In this document: positions 7,378 to 17,293 of the stretch, one piece after another
Layout of the letters: each line of letters opens with the position of its first letter
How positions within the stretch are numbered: the stretch's first letter is position 1
Assembly (NCBI GenBank): GCA_963809175.1
Contig: CAWEIK010000001.1
Span: 1,426,001 to 1,490,000, forward strand
Direction of reading: 5' to 3'
Source: JACCTU01 sp963809175
GTDB taxonomy: Bacteria > Actinomycetota > Thermoleophilia > Gaiellales > Gaiellaceae
DNA: 64,000 nucleotides
The notes under the pieces: generated by a model
Seen by the model: only the letters and a program-made list of their open reading frames with translations
The model's database searches: none
Told to the model about the DNA's origin: nothing
Made by a program: the position numbers and the translations under genes

Positions 7378-8694
7378 TCAGAGGACGCGCGAGAGTTTGT
7401 TCCAGAGCCAGGCCTGGCGGCGCTCGTCCGACGTCGAGAGCGGCTCACCGGGGGTTGAGCGGGCGATGTCCGGCTCGAAGAGCCGCTCGACCATGAGCTC
7501 GGCGGTTTCGGCGCTTCGGGCGATCATCATGATCTCCGAGTTGCGGTAGAGCGCCCAGGCGTCGAGGTTCACGGTTCCGAAGCTGACGACGTCGTCCGCG
7601 ACCACGACCTTGGCGTGGACGACCGTGTCCGGTAGCTCCCACACGGCGACGCCGGCCTCGAGCAGGTCCGGGTACCGGTGCTTCAGCGCAGCCGTGGCCT
7701 GAGCGTTGTTGGACTTCTGCGAGATGACGAGCCTCACCGGCACGCCGCGCCGCGCCGCGGCGACGATCCGGTCGATCATGGCGCGGTCGGTGACGTAGGG
7801 GTTCATCAGATCGAGGCGCTGTCGCGCGGAGTCGATCTGCTCCGCGATCGCCTGAGACGCGGCCACGTGCCCGCCGGGAATCACCTGCGCGAGCGCGATC
7901 GGCGTCGAGCCGGGATCGGCCGGCTCGGGGAAGTACGACGAGAGCTCGGGCGGCAGCGGCCCACCGTGCCCGTGGAAGCTCGTCAGGAACGCCGCCTGCG
8001 CCTGGCGGACGACATCGCCCGTGACCCGCACCATCACGTCGTGGAAGCCGCCGTTCTCGAAGTGGTCCTCGATCCCCGCGCCACCGGTCCACGCGATTGC
8101 CCCGTCGATCACGTAGAGCTTCCGGTGATCGGCTCGGCCGATCTCGTCCTGTCTCAAGTCGACCCGCTGCCCGTCGGGGTAGAGACCGTCCCGGTCGGGC
8201 GGGAACACGTCGTTGACGACGATCTGAGCTCCGGCGGCAGCGAGGCCCGTGAACATCTCCCGCGCTTGCTTGTACGGCCTCGAGCCGAACCCGTCCACGA
8301 TCACGCGGACCTCCACGCCCGCCGCGAGCTTCCGCTCCAGCAGCGCCGCCATCCTCAGCCCGACCTCGCCCTCGCGCCAACCGAACATCAGGATGTGCAC
8401 CGACGAGCTCGCGGCTTCGACGTCGGCGAAGATCTTCGGGAAGAAGTTCACGCCCTCCGCCCACGGCTCGATCGTCGCCGCGGTCGCCCAGGCGAACGGA
8501 AGCGCGGCGTCGTGCGGGCGTGCGCCGCCTCGTGCCGCGAACGCCTCCGTCGCAGCCTGAGCACCCGCCGGCGTGACCGCGTCCGAGGGTGGCGGCCAGC
8601 TCGGCCGTTGCGGGACCGAGAGCACCCGCCGGTAGGCCACGACGAAGACCAGGGCGAGCGCGCCGAGCGCGAGTGCAAGAGCGTTGCGCACCAC
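7378..8694 (-). CDS. Phospholipase D / cardiolipin synthase-like protein
   Basis: About 438 aa from GTG at 8694. An N-terminal membrane anchor (NALALALGALALVFVVAY) is followed by two PLD half-sites, each with an HxK motif: DHRKLYVIDGAIAWTGG and VHAKVVVADDVVSFGTVNLD. The second lysine-containing site keeps the downstream N-D pair. The protein likely transfers or hydrolyses phosphatidyl groups at the membrane, as in cardiolipin synthesis; the substrate is not determined. A longer frame to 8841 exists but would overlap the upstream amidotransferase. It is the last gene of the long minus-strand run that begins with pepD. Confidence 0.85.
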   Translation of the reverse strand: MVRNALALALGALALVFVVAYRRVLSVPQRPSWPPPSDAVTPAGAQAATEAFAARGGARPHDAALPFAWATAATIEPWAEGVNFFPKIFADVEAASSSVHILMFGWREGEVGLRMAALLERKLAAGVEVRVIVDGFGSRPYKQAREMFTGLAAAGAQIVVNDVFPPDRDGLYPDGQRVDLRQDEIGRADHRKLYVIDGAIAWTGGAGIEDHFENGGFHDVMVRVTGDVVRQAQAAFLTSFHGHGGPLPPELSSYFPEPADPGSTPIALAQVIPGGHVAASQAIAEQIDSARQRLDLMNPYVTDRAMIDRIVAAARRGVPVRLVISQKSNNAQATAALKHRYPDLLEAGVAVWELPDTVVHAKVVVADDVVSFGTVNLDAWALYRNSEIMMIARSAETAELMVERLFEPDIARSTPGEPLSTSDERRQAWLWNKLSRVL

Positions 8695-8695
8695 G

Positions 8696-9523
8696 TCAGT
8701 GTTGCGGCGTGAACGGTCGCAGTTCGTCTTCACCCGGCTGGATGATGCCGACGTGCGACTCGGGCACCGCGTTCCAGGCGCCCTCGAGGTCGCCGAGCGG
8801 CTCGGAGACCACGACCCGCGTCTCGTCCGAAAGGCCCGCAAGCTCTGTGATCTCCGGATAGAGCGCTTTCAACGAGTCCATTCGCGTGCTGAAGTAGAGC
8901 GAGCGCGAGTCGCCTTCGCTGGAGTACCTGAACGCGTAGACGCTGTCCCCGCCGGTCGTCGCGATCGTCATCTGGATCGGCTGCTCGACTCCGTGGCGGC
9001 GCCCGGTGTCCTCGACGAAGCCGACCATCCGCTCGACGGCGGCGATCGGGTCGCTCTCGAGCCCGAAGGTGAGTGCGAGGTAGAACATCGTCTCCGAGTC
9101 GGTGGTGCCTTCGATCGAGTCGTAGAGCGAGTCGTCGATCGCCAGCACGAGCTCACGCCTCATCCGCGGGAACTCGCGAATCAGCCCGTTGTGCATCCAC
9201 AGCCAGTTCCCGTAGCGAAACGGGTGCGTGTTGGTCTCCTGGATCGCCGTGCCCGTCGACGCGCGGATGTGCGCGAAGAAGAGGTGCGACGAGATCCCGG
9301 CAGCGAGCTCTTTCAGGTTCCGGTCGTTCCAGGCCGGATGGACGCTGCGGTAGACCCTCGGTGGCTCGCCTTCCTCGTACCAGCCGACGCCGAAGCCGTC
9401 GCCGTTCGTCGGCGTCGCGCCCTCACGGGAGTGCAGGCTCTGGTCGATCAGCGAGCGGTCGCGCTTGACGAGCAGCTCCTCGAGCCGGATCGGGGATCCG
9501 GAGTATGCAAGCCAGCGGCACAT
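8696..9523 (-). CDS. Class II glutamine amidotransferase
   Basis: 275 aa starting MCRWLAYSG, with the nucleophilic Cys2 that defines the Ntn-hydrolase glutaminase domain. NGDGFGVGWY and FAHIRASTG are the further family motifs. It resembles stand-alone amidotransferases of the YafJ/EgtC type rather than GlmS or PurF, so the ammonia acceptor is unknown. The ATG has a strong AAGGAAGGAG site and lies 2 nt after the stop of the MFS gene. An internal long frame upstream in the same reading frame is a shadow of that gene. Confidence 0.9.
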   Translation of the reverse strand: MCRWLAYSGSPIRLEELLVKRDRSLIDQSLHSREGATPTNGDGFGVGWYEEGEPPRVYRSVHPAWNDRNLKELAAGISSHLFFAHIRASTGTAIQETNTHPFRYGNWLWMHNGLIREFPRMRRELVLAIDDSLYDSIEGTTDSETMFYLALTFGLESDPIAAVERMVGFVEDTGRRHGVEQPIQMTIATTGGDSVYAFRYSSEGDSRSLYFSTRMDSLKALYPEITELAGLSDETRVVVSEPLGDLEGAWNAVPESHVGIIQPGEDELRPFTPQH

Positions 9524-9525
9524 CG

Positions 9526-11151
9526 TTACTCCTTCCTTTCGTCGAGCCCGATCGGTCTGGTCGGGATGGCCTGGGCCAGGAACAGCGCGAGCAGCGCGAG
9601 CACGGACAGGATTCCGAGAGCGGAGCGCAGGCCGGCGAGGCGGGCGTCGGCGTTCGCTGCGAGCGCCGCGTCGGTGGCGGCCGAGGTCGCGCCCGCCTCG
9701 TCGAGGACGGCCTCGAGGTCGGCATCTGAGACGAACGCGACGCCCCCGGCGAGCTCGACCTGCGCCTGCTCCTTCGCGGCGGCCGGGATGGCGGGGCTCT
9801 GCTCGATGTTGGTCAGGAACGCCGACGTCAAGGAGGCAATCATCAGCGAGCCCGCGAGGGCGGTCCCGAGCGACGCGCCGAGGTTCGTCATCGTGTTCTG
9901 GACGCCGCCGACCTCGGGGCTCTCGTCGTCCGGCACTGCCGAGACGGTGACGGCGCCGAGCTGCGAGGCGAGCGCGCCGATGCCCAGGCCGACGAGCAGC
10001 ATCGGCACGAACACCACCTCCGCTCCCGCGTCGGCGTCGAGCGCGCCGAGGAGGACGACGGCCCCTAACAGCAGCGACAGCAATCCGACGCGGACGACCA
10101 GGCGCGGTGACAGGTGCGGCAGGAAGCGCGGGATGCCGATGGCGGCCGCGAGCAGGGTCGCCGAGAGCGGAAGGAGCCGGACGCCGGTGTCGATCGCCGA
10201 CAAGCCGAGCGCGACGGAGAGGAAGAGCGGCACGACGAAGAAGAAGCCCGCCTGCACGAGGTACTGGAAGAAGAACATGGTCAAGCCGCCGGTCAGCTGC
10301 CGATTGCGCAGCATTGCCGTCCGGACGAGCGGCTCCTCGCCGCGCGACTCCCGTCGCGCCTGCCAGCGGAAGAACAGCCAGATCACGAAGAGACCGCCGA
10401 GCACGAGCCAGAACGTCGGCGAGATTCCGGCCCAGGAGGGGCCCTCGGGCTTGGGCTCGATCCAGCCCCACTCGCCCGAGCGCAGCACGCCGAAGACCAG
10501 GAGGGCGAGACCGAGCGCCGACAGCACCGCGCCCACGATGTCGAGCTGCGGCCGCTCCTCGACCGGCGCATCCGCGATCCGACGGGCGAGGACGAGGATC
10601 ACGAGCACGAGCAGAACCTCGCCTGCGAAGACCCAGCGCCACGAGAAGTAGGTGGTGCAGAAGCCGCCGATGAGCGGGCCGACCGCAACGGCCACCGCCC
10701 CGGCGGCGGCAACGAGCCCGTACGCCGCCGGCCGTTTCTCGGCCGGGAAGTTCCCGGCGACGAGCGCAACGATCGCGGGCAGGATCAGCGCCGCCCCGAC
10801 TCCCTCCAGGAAGGACCAGCCGAACAGCAGCACGGGAAGGCTCTGCGCGATCGACGTCGTGAAGGAGCCGCAGCCGTAGATGACGCAGCCGATCGCGAAC
10901 GCCCGCTTCCGGCCGATGATCGCGCCGATCTTGGCGCCGGTGATCATCAGCGCCGCCATCACGAGCGTGTACGCCGTGATCGCGCCCTGGATGCCCGTCA
11001 CCGTCGTGCCGACGTCCTTCGCGACCGTCGCGATCGAGACGTTCATCACCGAGCTGTCCAGCGTCATCAGGAACTGCCCGCTCGCGAGCGTGAGCAGCAC
11101 GAGCATCGCCGGGGCCCCGCGGCTCGACTGTGCGCTCAGACGCTCAGGCAA
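9526..11151 (-). CDS. MFS drug/proton antiporter, DHA2 (EmrB/QacA) family, 14-TM
   Basis: 541 aa with about 14 membrane helices. Typical DHA2 motifs are present: FLMTLDSSVMNVSIATVAKD in TM1, GAKIGAIIGRKRAFAIG between TM2 and TM3, and AAAGAVAVAVGPLIGG (motif C of antiporters) in TM5. The extracellular loop before the last helix is long. It exports an unknown small molecule using the proton gradient. The listed start is a TTG overlapping the end of thrE by 8 nt; an ATG at 11106 would still leave TM1 intact. Frame is intact, unlike most neighbours. Confidence 0.9.
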   Translation of the reverse strand: MPERLSAQSSRGAPAMLVLLTLASGQFLMTLDSSVMNVSIATVAKDVGTTVTGIQGAITAYTLVMAALMITGAKIGAIIGRKRAFAIGCVIYGCGSFTTSIAQSLPVLLFGWSFLEGVGAALILPAIVALVAGNFPAEKRPAAYGLVAAAGAVAVAVGPLIGGFCTTYFSWRWVFAGEVLLVLVILVLARRIADAPVEERPQLDIVGAVLSALGLALLVFGVLRSGEWGWIEPKPEGPSWAGISPTFWLVLGGLFVIWLFFRWQARRESRGEEPLVRTAMLRNRQLTGGLTMFFFQYLVQAGFFFVVPLFLSVALGLSAIDTGVRLLPLSATLLAAAIGIPRFLPHLSPRLVVRVGLLSLLLGAVVLLGALDADAGAEVVFVPMLLVGLGIGALASQLGAVTVSAVPDDESPEVGGVQNTMTNLGASLGTALAGSLMIASLTSAFLTNIEQSPAIPAAAKEQAQVELAGGVAFVSDADLEAVLDEAGATSAATDAALAANADARLAGLRSALGILSVLALLALFLAQAIPTRPIGLDERKE

Positions 11152-12431
11152 CGGGAGGCCTCACGCGCCGCGTGATGGCGTGGGCCTGCCGCTCGGCGCC
11201 CAGCAGCCAACGGTGCAGCTCGACCCCGCAGAGGACGCCGAGCGCGACCGCCGCGATCGCTCCCACCACGGCGAAGACGTCGGTCCCGGAGGCGGAGTCC
11301 GGGAAGGCCAGGAAGGTCGTCAGCCCGATCAGGCCGAGCGAGCCGGGAACGAGCAGCCAAAAGCCTGGCAGGAACATGGCGTACACGGGCATCGTCGACT
11401 GGAGCCGAGCGAGCTGATAGGCCACGAGCGTCATCACGATGGCGCCGACGAAGCCGCTCGCGTAGGCGCCGAACAACGCGTCGCCGAGCACCTGGCCGGT
11501 CCACGCAGCGTAGAGGACGACGAGCAACGAGAGCAGCGCGCCGGGCGGCGTCGAGTGAGCGATCGTGACGCCGACGGCGTAGACGAGCACGCCGAGCCAG
11601 GGCGCCCAGCTGCCGAGGAGCGCGTCCGAGCTCGAGAACGCGCGCTCAGGGGGCACCCCGGCGGCGCTGACGCCGGCGACGATCCCGAACGCGATCAGGC
11701 CGAGCTGGGTTGTTGCCCAGACGAGCCGGCTCGAGCCAGAGATCATCTGGCCCTCGGTCAGCTCGAGGACCGCCGTGGTCAGCGCGACACCGGGGATGAA
11801 GACGACAAGCGCGGCGATCATCGCCCGCAGGCCTGGATCGGTGACGTCGTGCTTGACGGCCAGAGCCGTCAGCAGCGCAACGGCGAAGGCGGCGAGGAAG
11901 GGCATCAGCACCTCGAGCGAACGCCTCCCGCGCGCGAGCAGCCGCAGCACGCCGACGATGGTGCCGAGCACGGCGGCGGCCGCGACATCACGCGGCGCCG
12001 GACGCAGGATCAGCGCGATGCCCATCGTCAGCGATTGTGTAGCCGAGCACGCTCGCCAGCGGGCCGTACCGGCTGCTCGTCGCCCGGATCTCCTCGAGCC
12101 GGGCGATCCCGGCCTCGGGTGCGATCAGGCCTCGCTCCGCCTCGTCCGCGAGGCGATGGACGGCCGCGATCTGGTCGAGGCGCGGCGTCGCCGACAGCCG
12201 CTTCGTCGGCTCGATCGTCGCGGCCTCGCCGCGGCCGAGCGTCAGGAAGAGCGAGGTCGGAAAGGCGGTGAAGCGCGCGTCCTCGAGCCCGTAGGCGCTC
12301 GCGATGACGCCGAGGCGTTGCTCCACGGCATCGACCGTCTCCCCGATCGCGCTCAGCGCCGCGCCGAGGTCGGCCAGAAAGAGCAGGAGCTCGTTCCCGG
12401 GCGTCTGCGGCGCACGCGAGCGCTCTGACAT
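11144..12431 (-). CDS. Threonine/serine exporter ThrE family protein (frame break near 12030)
   Basis: About 428 aa after repair. The N-terminal soluble domain (LLLFLADLGAALSAIGETVD, FTAFPTSLFLTLG) is the DUF1212 part. After ASVLGYTI the reading moves by +1 to LTMGIALILRPAPRD and about ten membrane helices, including VVFIPGVALTTAVLELTEG. The break is one extra base in 'atcGctgacg'. ThrE exports threonine and serine. The ATG lies directly after the stop of the APC permease gene. An amino-acid exporter next to a dipeptidase and an amino-acid permease suggests a peptide or amino-acid turnover module. Confidence 0.82.
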
Positions 12432-13727
12432 CTAGACCGCCGTGGCATCGGGGTCCACCGTCGGCGCGCCGCGAATCCGCTTCCACATGAAGTCGAGGGC
12501 CACGGCGAGCAGGGTGATCGCCACGATCGCGATGAACGTCTCCGGCGCGTTGCGGAACGTGTCGACGGCGAAGAAGGCGAGCACGACGGCCGTCGCCGCG
12601 ATCGCCGTCGAGCACGATCGCCGCGATCGCGCCCGTGTCGGCGCGCCGCTGGTAGGCGGCGACGCCGACGAGCAGGAAGATCACGAGCGAGCACGCGCTC
12701 CCGACGGAGGCGATCGCGGAGAGGTCGACGAGATTGCTGACCACGAGCACGATTCCCGCCGTGATCAGCATGCCCCCATGCGCGCCGCAGCCGCGAGCCG
12801 CGCCCGAAGATCGGCGGAAACTGGCCGGCGCCGGCGAGCATCCCCGTCAGGCCGCCCGCGGCGTAGAGCGTCGCGTTCACGGACGAGGAGGTCGCGAGCA
12901 GGGCGGCGATCGCCATCATCGTGAACCCGGCGTCCCCGAGCGTCGGCCGCGCCGCCTCGGCGATCGCCGTCTCGCCGTAGCCGATCGACCTCCGGGACCG
13001 TGAGCGTGCCGAAGACGCCGAACGCGATCAGGACGTACAGCGACGGTCGTCACGCCGAGCGCGAGGTACATCGCCGTCGGCAGCTCGCGCGCCGGGTCGC
13101 GCAGGTCGCCGACCGCGAAGGTGATGACGCTGAAGCCGAGGTAGGCGAAGAAGGTGAGCGCGACACTCGCGATGATGTCGTCGAACGACGGATAGGCGCT
13201 GAACGCGAGCAGGCCCCAGGTCGATGTCGACGATCGTGACGGCGATGAAGACGGCGAAGACCGCGAGCAGCACGATCACGATCAGCGACTGGGCGCTGGT
13301 CGACGATCTTCGAGCCGACGACGTTGATCCCCGCCATGGCGACGACGATCAGGGTCGTGAAGAGGTTGTCCCAGCCCGCCGCCGCGTTCTCGCCGATGAA
13401 CAGGGACGTCGCGTAGCTCCCGAACGAGACCGCGACCATCGAGCAGACGATCACGATCGCGGCGAAGTAGCCCAGCCACGAGGCGATCCCGACCAGGCGT
13501 CCATTCCCGAACCCCTCGATCAGGTACGCGATCAAGCCGCCCGACGAGGGGAAGCGGACGCCCATCTTGACGACGGTGTAGCCGAGCAGCGCGGAGACGA
13601 TCCCGGCGAGGAGGAAGGAGAGCCAGACAGCGGAACCCGCGACGGCTCCGGCCTCGCCGAGCAGCGCGAAGATGCCGGCGCCGACCATGGCGCCGATGCC
13701 GAGGAAGGCGGCGCCGCGGACGCTCAT
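12432..13727 (-). CDS. APC-superfamily amino-acid permease (six frame breaks)
   Basis: About 430 aa after repair, the normal length for an APC permease. Segments in successive frames are: SVRGAAFLGIGAMVGAGIFA, then AQSLIVIVLLAVFAVFIAVT, then GLLAFSAYPSFDDIIASVAL, then LYVLIAFGVFGTLTVPEV, then IGYGETAIAEAARPTLGDAG, then MLITAGIVLVVSNLVDLSAI, then FFAVDTFRNAPETFIAIVAI before the stop. Breaks are near 13295, 13218, 13045, 12990, 12785 and 12610, each a +1. The GAxxGxGIF motif of TM1 is clear. Substrate is unknown. As written no full-length permease could be translated. Confidence 0.75.
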
Positions 13728-13728
13728 G

Positions 13729-15115
13729 CTACGGGGTCGTCGTCGTGGTGGGCACCGGCGGCACCGGCGTGTGGTCGCCGAAGAAGAGGTAGACGATCAC
13801 GCAGCCGGCGAGCAGCGTGACGACCCAGGCGATCTGCAGCGGCAGCTGGAACGAGTGGTCGATCACGCGCTTGCCGAGCGTCGTCGTGCCGGTCTCGTCC
13901 GCCTCGGCGGCGGCGATCTGCGTGCCGTTCGCCGGGAGGAACATGCACGCCGGCGACGGCGGTCCACATCGCGATCATGTAGCCGGCGCCGATCCCGAGC
14001 GCGAGACCCAGCGGGATCATCGTCCGCGTCGCCGCCGACTGGCTCGTCGTCAACGCGGCGACGAGGAAGATCGCGATGGCGATCGTGATCGGCCAGTTCT
14101 CGGCGAGGCTGCCGAGGGCGCTGACGATCGCGTCCTCGTTGTTGGCGATGAAGGTGTCCGCCATCCAGGCGATCCCGAACAGCGCGATCATCGCGACCAT
14201 CCCGGACCTGAAGATCGGCGTGCTCGGGATGTCGTTGGCCTGCACGTGCGCGAGGATCAGGATCAGCGCGGCCGCGGCGAGCATGAACATCTGGATCAGC
14301 GGCGTGACCGACATGGGCTCGACCCCGCCGCCCTCGGCGGCGACCGTCGGGCGCAGGCCCTCGAAGACGCCGAAGATGCAGATCGCGGCGACGCCGGTCA
14401 GGAAGATCGCGACGCTGCGCTTCGCGTAGCGCATCAGCACGATCTCGCCGGGCGGCTCCGGAGGCTTGATCTCGCCCGCCGCCAGGCGGCGCTGGTACTC
14501 GGCGTCGTCGTCGAGATCCTTGCCGTGGCCGTTCATGAAGACCGCCATCGCGAAGATGCCGATGAGGCTCGCCGGGATCGTGATCAGCATCACGTCGACG
14601 ATGTCGAAGCCGAAGGGCTCGACGAGGGGCAGCATCGTCGCCATCGCGGCCGCGACCGGGCTCGCCGTGATCCCGAAGGTCGACGCGACGGCCGACCCTG
14701 CGAGCGCGCGCTCCGGCCGGATCTTGTTCGCGTAGGCGAGCTCGTTGATCACCGGGATCAACGAGAAGAACGTGTTGCCGGTGCCCGTGAGGACCGTCAG
14801 GAGCCACGAGACGTACGGCGCGACGAAGTTGAGCGCCCTCGGACGCGCACGCAGCGCCTTGGCCGCGACCATGACCATGTAGTCGATCCCGCCCGCCGCC
14901 TGCATCGCGGCGGCCGCGGCGATGACCGCGATGATGATCAGCATCGCGCTGATCGGCGGTTCGCCCGGGTCGAGCCCGAAGAGGAAGACGAGGATCAGGG
15001 TGCCGACGCCGCCCCAGAGCCCGAGCCCGACTCCGCCGGACCGCACGCCGAGGGCGATGAAGCCGACCACGAGCAAGCCCTCGAGCGCGACCAGGATCCA
15101 GTCCATGGTGCTCAT
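13729..15115 (-). CDS. Anaerobic C4-dicarboxylate transporter, DcuA/DcuB family (frame break near 13948)
   Basis: About 461 aa after repair. The whole sequence follows the Dcu family: GVRSGGVGLGLWGGVGTLIL, MQAAGGIDYMVMVAAKALR, LTVLTGTGNTFFSLIPVI, GIAWMADTFIANN, and after the +1 break MFLPANGTQIAAAEADETGT. These carriers exchange or import succinate, fumarate, malate or aspartate. The terminal PVPTTTTTP tail is unusual. The start overlaps the coiled-coil gene upstream by no bases (15115 vs stop at 15116), consistent with one transcript. Dcu-type carriers are best known from anaerobic fumarate respiration; aspartate uptake is an alternative here given the peptide context. Confidence 0.85.
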
Positions 15116-15726
15116 CTAGCTCGTCTCCTCCCGGAGCTGCTGGCACGTGCTCGACGCCTGGAGCGCGGAGGCGAGCTCGGGGTCGAGCTGCACGACCTCG
15201 GCGACCGTGCGCACGCCGCTCGCGAGCACCGACCCGATCGCCCCTGCCGCGCCCGTGAGCTGCTCGATCGCCTGCTCGAGCGAGTCCGCCTCGTCGTCGA
15301 GCGAGTCCTGCGCCTCCTCGAGGTCGTCGGACGCGCTGTTCGCCCACTCGGCGACCTGGTCGGCGGCCTCTTCGCCCTGCGCGGTGTCGGGAACGCCCGC
15401 GTTGTCGATGCCCTCGACGAGGGTGTCGGCGGCCTGCACCGTGCGATCGAGGCCATCGCGGATGAAGCTCGTGCGCCCCTGCGGCGTCTCGGACTGCGGC
15501 TCCTCGCCCGGCGATCGCGAAGGCGCTCGGGTCGCGCAGGTCGTCGACGATCGACTCGAGCTGGCCGCGCCAGACGGCCACCGAGCCGCAGACGTTCTGC
15601 GCCCACTCGCCGGCCGAGACGGTCTCGTTTCGCCCGTCACGGTTTCCGATCAGCGCGGTGACCAGCAGCACCAACACGATGACCGACCGCGATGCCGACG
15701 ATCCAGGTGAGCGGCCCGCGTCGCAC
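15116..15726 (-). CDS. Membrane-anchored coiled-coil protein of unknown function (two frame breaks)
   Basis: About 200 aa after repair. From a GTG at 15726 it reads VRRGPLTWIVGIAV, then after a +1 near 15680 VIVLVLLVTALIGNRDGRNE, which is one membrane anchor. A second +1 near 15512 leads into a long acidic helical region (ASDDLEEAQDSLDDEADSLE) that should form a coiled coil outside the membrane. Cysteines occur at VCGSVAVW and STCQQL and could pair. No domain recognised. The start is 1 nt after the pepD stop. Confidence 0.6.
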
Positions 15727-15727
15727 G

Positions 15728-17219
15728 CTACTTCCCGGGCACGGACAGCTCGTCGACGACAGCGACCAACAGCTTCCAGAAGCGCTCGACCGTCGGGACG
15801 CTCACGCGCTCGTCGGGCGAGTGCGGGAACTCGATCTGCGGGCCGAACGACAGCATGTCGAGGTGGCGTGACACCTTGCCGCCGACGACCGCGGTCTCGA
15901 GCCCGGCGTGCACGGCCGTGACGATCGGCGGCTCGCCGAAGACGCGCTCGTAGGCGGTCTTCCCGGCCGCGAGCGCGGGCGAGTCCAGGTCGGGACGCCA
16001 GCCCGGATAGTTGGCCTTCACCTCGAGCTCGCCGCCGGCGAGCCGGGCGACGGCGTCGAGCGCGGCGATCACCTCCGGCAGCGCCGAGTCGTTCGAGGAG
16101 CGCGAAAGGCTGTGCAGGGTGAGCCGGTCGCCCTCGGTGGACGCCTCGCCGAGCGAGGTGCTCGTCTCCACGAGGTCGTCGAAGTCGGGGCTGAGCGCCA
16201 GCGGTCCTGTCGGGACGAGCGCGATCGCGTCGAGCAGCGTCGCGGTACCCGCGTCCGTCCACGGGTCCGACGACGCGTCGGCTGCGGCGACGTCGACCTT
16301 GACGTTGGGATCCGTCTTCGCGTACGCGTCGCGGATCGTGTCCGCGGCGCTTCGCGATCGCCGCGCGAAGCGCCTGCTCGTCGCCGCTCGCGACCGAGAC
16401 GATCGCGGCCGCGTCGCGCGGGATCGCGTTGCGGCTCTTGCCGCCGGCGAGCGACACGAGCCTGAACGGCACGGTCGTCAGCGCCTCGCGGAGCGCGCGC
16501 CCGAGCACCTTGATCGCGTTCGAGGCTCCGAGCGCGATGCCCGTTCCCGAGTGGCCGCCCCTCCCGCCGGTCACGCTGACGGAGAGCGTCGTCGCATCGC
16601 CGGCGGCGGGCTCCCGCGGCGCGTCGACCCGTACCCAGGTGTCGGTGCTGCCCGCGCAGCCGACCGTGAGCCGGCCGTCCTCCTCGCTGTCGAGGTTGAT
16701 GAGGACCGAGCCCGTGATGAGCGAGCCGTCGAGCGCGTTCGCGCCTTCCAGCCCGACCTCCTCGGCCACCGTCATCAGCAGCTCGAGCGGACCATGAGGC
16801 AGCGACTCGTCCTCGACCAGCGCCATCATGGCCGCGATCGCGACGCCGTCGTCGGCGCCGAGCGTCGTCCCGTCCGCGGTCAGCCACTCGCCGTCGCGGA
16901 CGAGCGCGATGCGCCCTTCCGCCGCGTCGTTCGGGCTCGACGGATCGCGCTCGCACACCATGTCCAGGTGGCCCTGGAGCACGACGGTCGGCGCAGCCTC
17001 ACGGCCCGGGCTCGCCGGGACGCGGATCACGAGGTTCCGGCCGGCGTCCTGCTCGAGCTCGAACCCCTGCCGGTCGGCCCACTCGCGAACGTGCTCGATC
17101 ACCGGCTCCTCGTGACGTGAGGGTCGCGCGATCGTCGTCAGCGTCTCGAAGTGCCCCCAGAACGAACGAGGCTCGAGCCCGGTGAGTACCGACGCCTTCG
17201 TCGCCATCTGGGTCGCCAT
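15728..17219 (-). CDS. pepD: Aminoacyl-histidine dipeptidase PepD, M20 family (frame break near 16350)
   Basis: About 497 aa after repair, close to the usual ~485. Metal ligands and catalytic residues of the M20C family are visible: VVLQGHLDMVCE, TLGADDGVAIA, TVAEEVGLEG, and the late VTAVHAGLETAVVGGK. The +1 break is an extra C in 'aagCgccgcg'. PepD hydrolyses Xaa-His dipeptides such as carnosine. It is the first gene of a roughly 10 kb minus-strand run with very short or overlapping junctions to the phospholipase D-like gene, and a good dyad copy lies 27 nt upstream of its ATG. Confidence 0.85.
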
Positions 17220-17246
17220 TCTGAGCCACGCGCGAACGAAGGAACA

Positions 17247-17263
17247 TCACCTGGAATGGGTGA
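17247..17263. promoter_or_regulatory. Copy 4 of the TCACCC-N5-GGGTGA dyad
   Basis: Sequence TCACCTGGAATGGGTGA, one mismatch in the left arm. It lies in the 74-nt gap between the sulfatase stop and the pepD start, 27 nt upstream of the pepD ATG, and so is a candidate operator for the pepD run. Confidence 0.55.
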
Positions 17264-17293
17264 AAAGGCGGTCTCGCGGCCTGCTCGGCTGAC

